A stretch of 64,000 nucleotides of DNA from an uncultured Rhizobiaceae group bacterium (GTDB lineage: Bacteria > Pseudomonadota > Alphaproteobacteria > Rhizobiales > Rhizobiaceae). Positions 60,941 to 64,000 of this stretch are shown here, one piece after another. The DNA lies in assembly GCA_937930635.1 (NCBI GenBank), contig CALHCF010000002.1, forward strand, positions 1 through 64,000, written 5' to 3'. The notes under the pieces were generated by a model. The model worked only from the letters and a program-made list of their open reading frames with translations, was not told the origin of the DNA and ran no database searches. Within the stretch, counting starts at the first letter, position 1, and every line of letters begins with the position of its first letter. Position numbers and translations under genes: made by a program.

Positions 60941-62341
60941 ATGTCGCAATCGCGCGCCACAAAAAAGTTCTCCAACTCTCTCGCCTTTCGCCTTCTGGCC
61001 GTTACGGCAGCCTGGACCAGCGTTGCGCTTATCGCGACGGGGTTGCTTCTTTCAACGCTGTTTAGACAAAACGCGGAGAGCAATTTTGAAGGTCTCCTTC
61101 TGGCGCACGCCTACAATCTCATGGGTGCCATTGATGTCGGGCAGGATGGTAAGCTGACGGGTGCGCCCGATCTCGGCGATCCACGGTTTCTGCAACCTCT
61201 CTCTGGCTGGTACTGGGCCGTTTCAACAGCCCAAAAACCGGACAAACCCCTGCTAAGGTCGATTTCCCTGGGCGGTGCAGATTTGGCAATGCCGGATGAG
61301 GCGGAACAGCCGTTCGATGATCTTTTTCGTCGATCCTACACCGTTCCTTTGAACGACAATGAAGATGTGCAACGCCTTGAAGCGCAACTGCTTGTCGGGG
61401 AGGGAGACACCCTCTACCAGGTGCTAGTTGCCGGAAGCCGGGCCGGGCTTGAAGAAACGGTTTCATCGTTCAATCGCATCGTTTCCATATTCTTTCTTGT
61501 TTTCGGCTTGGGCACAATTCTGGCCACCTATTTTGTGATCCGTTTCGGGCTCAGACCTTTGGAGCGCGCGACCTCGGCTCTGTCTGACGTAAGAGAAGGG
61601 AAAACCGACAATCTCGCAGGCGACTATCCGCATGAGGTTGCGCCGCTTGTCTTTGAGATCAACAAGCTGATTGATGCCAATCGTTCGGTTGTTGAAAGGG
61701 CCAGGACGCAGGTTGGCAATCTTGCTCATGCTTTGAAAACCCCTCTGGCCGTCATACAAAATGAAACGCGATCACCCTCTCGCAATACTGGGTCTTTGGT
61801 GAGTGAGCAGACCGTTTTGATGCAATCACAGATACAAAATTATCTGGATCGGGCTCGCATCGCGGCTCAGCGTGGAGCTTTGACATCACGTTGCAACGTG
61901 ATGCCGGTTGTTGAACGGCTTATACGGGTTATGAGCAAACTGTCTCCCGACCTGGAGTTTCAAGTGAAGTCAGAGGATCAGAAAGTCCTGTTTCAGGGCG
62001 AGGAACAGGATCTGGAGGAAATTCTGGGCAACTTGCTGGAGAACGCCTCGCGATTTGCCCGGAAAAAGGTGGTTGTGAATGTTAGTGTCAGTGGTCCGAT
62101 GTTGCACATCACCGTTGAAGACGATGGTCCCGGTCTGGGAGCTCAAGAGAAGGAACTGGCGATAAAGCGTGGCCAACGGCTCGACGAAACCAAACCCGGT
62201 TCCGGGCTTGGACTTTCCATCGTGAAGGACATAATAGAGGAATATGAAGGTCGTTTCGAACTTCACGATGCCAAAGCAAAAGGGTTGATAGCTGCCGTCT
62301 TTTTGCCAAGGATAGAAACCAGAAACGAAAAACGCCCCTAA
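60941..62341 (+). CDS. feuQ: Two-component sensor kinase FeuQ
   Basis: A 466-residue PhoQ-like sensor with two membrane helices (about residues 15-38 and 178-202) enclosing a periplasmic domain of about 140 residues. A HAMP-type linker follows, then the phospho-acceptor in LAHALKTPLAVIQNE and the ATPase motifs NLLENASRFARKK, EDDGPGL and GSGLGLSIVKDI. Position directly after feuP and before ccmI identifies it as FeuQ. Its periplasmic domain is the expected target of the FeuN-like protein. Confidence 0.92.
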   Translation: MSQSRATKKFSNSLAFRLLAVTAAWTSVALIATGLLLSTLFRQNAESNFEGLLLAHAYNLMGAIDVGQDGKLTGAPDLGDPRFLQPLSGWYWAVSTAQKPDKPLLRSISLGGADLAMPDEAEQPFDDLFRRSYTVPLNDNEDVQRLEAQLLVGEGDTLYQVLVAGSRAGLEETVSSFNRIVSIFFLVFGLGTILATYFVIRFGLRPLERATSALSDVREGKTDNLAGDYPHEVAPLVFEINKLIDANRSVVERARTQVGNLAHALKTPLAVIQNETRSPSRNTGSLVSEQTVLMQSQIQNYLDRARIAAQRGALTSRCNVMPVVERLIRVMSKLSPDLEFQVKSEDQKVLFQGEEQDLEEILGNLLENASRFARKKVVVNVSVSGPMLHITVEDDGPGLGAQEKELAIKRGQRLDETKPGSGLGLSIVKDIIEEYEGRFELHDAKAKGLIAAVFLPRIETRNEKRP

Positions 62342-62356
62342 AACCGATTTGCCCCT

Positions 62357-62767
62357 ATGAAAATTACTTCGTCAGTATGTGTTGTTTTATGTGCATTGTT
62401 GCTCGCTGGATGCGAAACCCTTCGCGGCGCGCGCAACCCGGATTCAATTGGGCTGGCGACTTCCAAAACCGACGCCCTGGCATTCCAGGCAGATCAGAGG
62501 TTCGGTTCGACGTTGACAGGAAAGGAGCGCCAGCGCCTTTCGGTCGCTGAACGCAAGGCGCTGGACTACGGCACAAACGGCCAGCAGGTGGGTTGGAAGG
62601 GAGATAGCGACAAGGTTTCCGGTGTTATCGTTGCGTTCCAGCCATTTCAGGTGGGTACGGCCAATTGCCGTCGTTTTGAACACCGGCTAAATGCAAAAAA
62701 GGGTCAGGAAAAGGCAATTGGAACGGCGTGCAAAAGGGCTGATGGCCAGTGGCGTCTCGTGAAATAA
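62357..62767 (+). CDS. Lipoprotein with RT0821/Lpp0805 surface-antigen-like domain
   Basis: A 136-residue lipoprotein. The signal peptide ends in LLAGC, so Cys-19 would be lipidated. The mature domain (RFGSTLTGKERQRLSVAERKALDYG, then QPFQVGTANCRRFEHRL and CKRADGQWRLVK) resembles the 16-kDa surface-antigen-like RT0821/Lpp0805 domain. Membership is probable from the conserved CR.F......KG.A CR..DG.W pattern. It lies 15 bp after feuQ, on the same strand. Confidence 0.77.
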   Translation: MKITSSVCVVLCALLLAGCETLRGARNPDSIGLATSKTDALAFQADQRFGSTLTGKERQRLSVAERKALDYGTNGQQVGWKGDSDKVSGVIVAFQPFQVGTANCRRFEHRLNAKKGQEKAIGTACKRADGQWRLVK

Positions 62768-62835
62768 GTTCAATATTCGCACGGATGTGATATTTTGCCC
62801 ATTGTTTTGCGCCCTTGAAGCGCTATTGAAGCTGT

Positions 62836-63966
62836 ATGCTTTTTTGGATTTTTGCCTTGCTCATGACGGTCGCCGCTATTTTGTGCGTGCTGATTCCGCT
62901 TGGGCGCCGCTCGGCTGACCAGAATGAGTCGGCCAACGCCATCACTTTTTACAAAGATCAGTTGGCTGAGGCCGATAAGGGCTCCGAAGCGGTCTCCGAA
63001 AACGAACGCGCTGAGATCGCCCGCCGTTTGTTAAAAGAGGCGCGCCAGGCGCAACTTACAGGGGCGGCCAAACCATCCAAAAAACAGGAACGCATCGCCG
63101 CAGCTGCCGCTCTTGTCTTTCTCCCCGCAATAGCTTTCCCGATGTATTTGTCTCTCGGTTCGCCCAGCATGCCTGATGCCCCGTTGTCAGGTCGCGAAAC
63201 CGTTTCACTCACAGACAGATCAGTTGATGAGATGGTTCAGATGGCCGAGAAACATCTTGCCAAAAATCGTGATGATGTTCGCGGATGGAGTGTGCTGGCC
63301 GATGTCTATGGTCGCATGAACCGGCCGCGGGACAGAGCCCAGGCACTTCAAAATCTCATTCGTATTCAGGGAGAGGACGCAAACCGTCTGGCCGATTTGG
63401 GCGAGGCGCTTGCGGTTGCCGATGGCAATATTGTTTCAGCGGAAGCACGTCAGCATTTTGAAAAGGCTGTGGAGCGCGACCCAAAACAAACAAAGGCTCG
63501 GGTTTATCTGACAATTGCCATGGAGCAGGACGGGCTTTTTGAAAAAGCACTCGCCAACTGGAATGCGCTGGCCAAAGAACGCAAGAGTGATCAAAGCTGG
63601 CAGAATATGGTGTCGGAACGCATTGCCTTGTTGCAAAAGAAGGCCGGAGAAAGCGGACCTCTCAAAACTGATTTGAAGGGTCCCGATGAAAAAGATATCG
63701 AAGCGGCCTCCGAACTCTCTGCCGAAGACAGGCAGACCATGATCCGGTCTATGGTCTCGTCGCTGGCAGATCGACTCGAAACAGATCCCAAAAACCTCGA
63801 AGGCTGGAAGCGCCTTATTAAATCCTATTCAGTGTTGGATGATAAACCCGCAGCATTGGCAGCCTTGAAAAAGGCGAAGGGTCACTTTCAGCAAGTAGCC
63901 GAATCTGTTGCCGAACTCGATGCGCTGCAAAAAGAACTTGGATTGACCAAGGGAGAGAAAGAATGA
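62836..63966 (+). CDS. ccmI: Cytochrome c biogenesis protein CcmI (CycH)
   Basis: A 376-residue apocytochrome c chaperone. Two membrane helices (about residues 2-20 and 92-110) enclose a cytoplasmic loop with the ccmI-type heptad region (ANAITFYKDQLAEADKGSEAVSENERAEIARRLLKEARQAQ). The C-terminal periplasmic part consists of TPR repeats (MAEKHLAKNRDDVRGWSVLADVYGRMNR). It delivers apocytochrome to the Ccm haem ligation complex. The stop overlaps the start of ccmE (ATGA). Confidence 0.94.
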   Translation: MLFWIFALLMTVAAILCVLIPLGRRSADQNESANAITFYKDQLAEADKGSEAVSENERAEIARRLLKEARQAQLTGAAKPSKKQERIAAAAALVFLPAIAFPMYLSLGSPSMPDAPLSGRETVSLTDRSVDEMVQMAEKHLAKNRDDVRGWSVLADVYGRMNRPRDRAQALQNLIRIQGEDANRLADLGEALAVADGNIVSAEARQHFEKAVERDPKQTKARVYLTIAMEQDGLFEKALANWNALAKERKSDQSWQNMVSERIALLQKKAGESGPLKTDLKGPDEKDIEAASELSAEDRQTMIRSMVSSLADRLETDPKNLEGWKRLIKSYSVLDDKPAALAALKKAKGHFQQVAESVAELDALQKELGLTKGEKE

Positions 63967-64000
63967 ACCGCCGCACTAACCGTCTTGTCTGGATTGCCGC
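63963..64000 (+). CDS. ccmE: Start of cytochrome c haem chaperone CcmE (CycJ), partial
   Basis: The window ends 38 bp into a gene whose first residues are MNRRTNRLVWIA, matching the basic start of CcmE (CycJ), the haem-carrying periplasmic chaperone that follows ccmI in the cycHJKL operon of rhizobia. The ATG overlaps the ccmI stop. Only 12 codons are visible, so the call rests mainly on gene order. Confidence 0.72.
   Translation, partial: MNRRTNRLVWIA

Noticed and set aside
1-64000. CRISPR arrays and rRNA genes
   Set aside because: No regularly spaced repeats and no rRNA-like segments were seen.

Overview
The window is chromosomal DNA of an alphaproteobacterium, almost certainly of the order Hyphomicrobiales (Rhizobiales). 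The evidence is a MucR/Ros regulator followed by a DnaA-domain-IV-like protein and a DUF6456 protein, a FeuP/FeuQ two-component pair running straight into ccmI/ccmE (cycHJ), small DUF families typical of the order (DUF1491, DUF2336, DUF1254/DUF1214, DUF3750, TIGR03808), and a complete RcGTA-type gene transfer agent (GTA) cluster. A BCCT osmolyte transporter, a methylthiopropionyl-CoA-ligase-like enzyme and a multi-subunit Na+/H+ antiporter fit a marine or saline habitat, but that is inference.

Layout. 1-150: tail of a probable transposase and its possible element end. 0.2-7.1 kb: BCCT transporter, class III aminotransferase, a small hypothetical, a DmdB/AlkK-type acyl-CoA ligase and a DUF1499 membrane protein. 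7.1-14.7 kb: an MBL-fold hydrolase, then a tightly overlapping purine/ureide operon (SAF-domain oxidoreductase, allantoinase PuuE, xanthine dehydrogenase XdhAB, OHCU decarboxylase UraD). 14.9 kb: tRNA-Gln(TTG) with its own promoter. 15.2-25.2 kb: housekeeping and single genes (GAPDH, DUF3750, TIGR03808, HerA-like ATPase, haloacid dehalogenase, branched-chain aminotransferase, Fe-type SodB, oligopeptidase B, MsrB). 25.3-33.0 kb: a ten-gene minus-strand Mrp-type antiporter operon with three separate proton-channel-like subunits and a split MrpA. 33.4-41.9 kb: mucR, a DnaA-IV-like HTH gene, DUF6456, sufE, a DivJ/PleC-like kinase with a peptidoglycan-binding protein and DUF1491, DUF2336, a 68-aa conserved protein and the DUF1254/DUF1214 pair. 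41.9-44.7 kb: a bifunctional class A PBP and a divergent YcgN-family protein.

44.8-60.0 kb: the GTA cluster, entirely on the plus strand, in the order TerS, TerL, portal, DUF6107, prohead protease, major capsid, connector, head closure, an extra 84-aa protein, tail terminator, tail tube, gp10, chaperone, tape measure, DUF2460, DUF2163, NlpC/P60 and a 1305-aa TIM-barrel fibre/hub protein. It ends in what looks like a lysis cassette: a small holin-like membrane protein, a membrane-plus-coiled-coil protein, and an out-of-frame overlapping lipoprotein with an LTSC lipobox, i.e. a candidate Rz/Rz1 spanin pair. I regard this GTA-linked holin/spanin module as the most interesting item.

60.0-64.0 kb: a small secreted protein in the position of FeuN, FeuP, FeuQ, a lipoprotein, CcmI and the first codons of CcmE. 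Regulatory DNA worth attention: an orphan terminator hairpin and an operator-like repeat upstream of mucR, a palindrome in front of the DivJ-like kinase, a leader hairpin and an internal terminator in the GTA cluster. I saw no CRISPR array, rRNA or intact insertion sequence.
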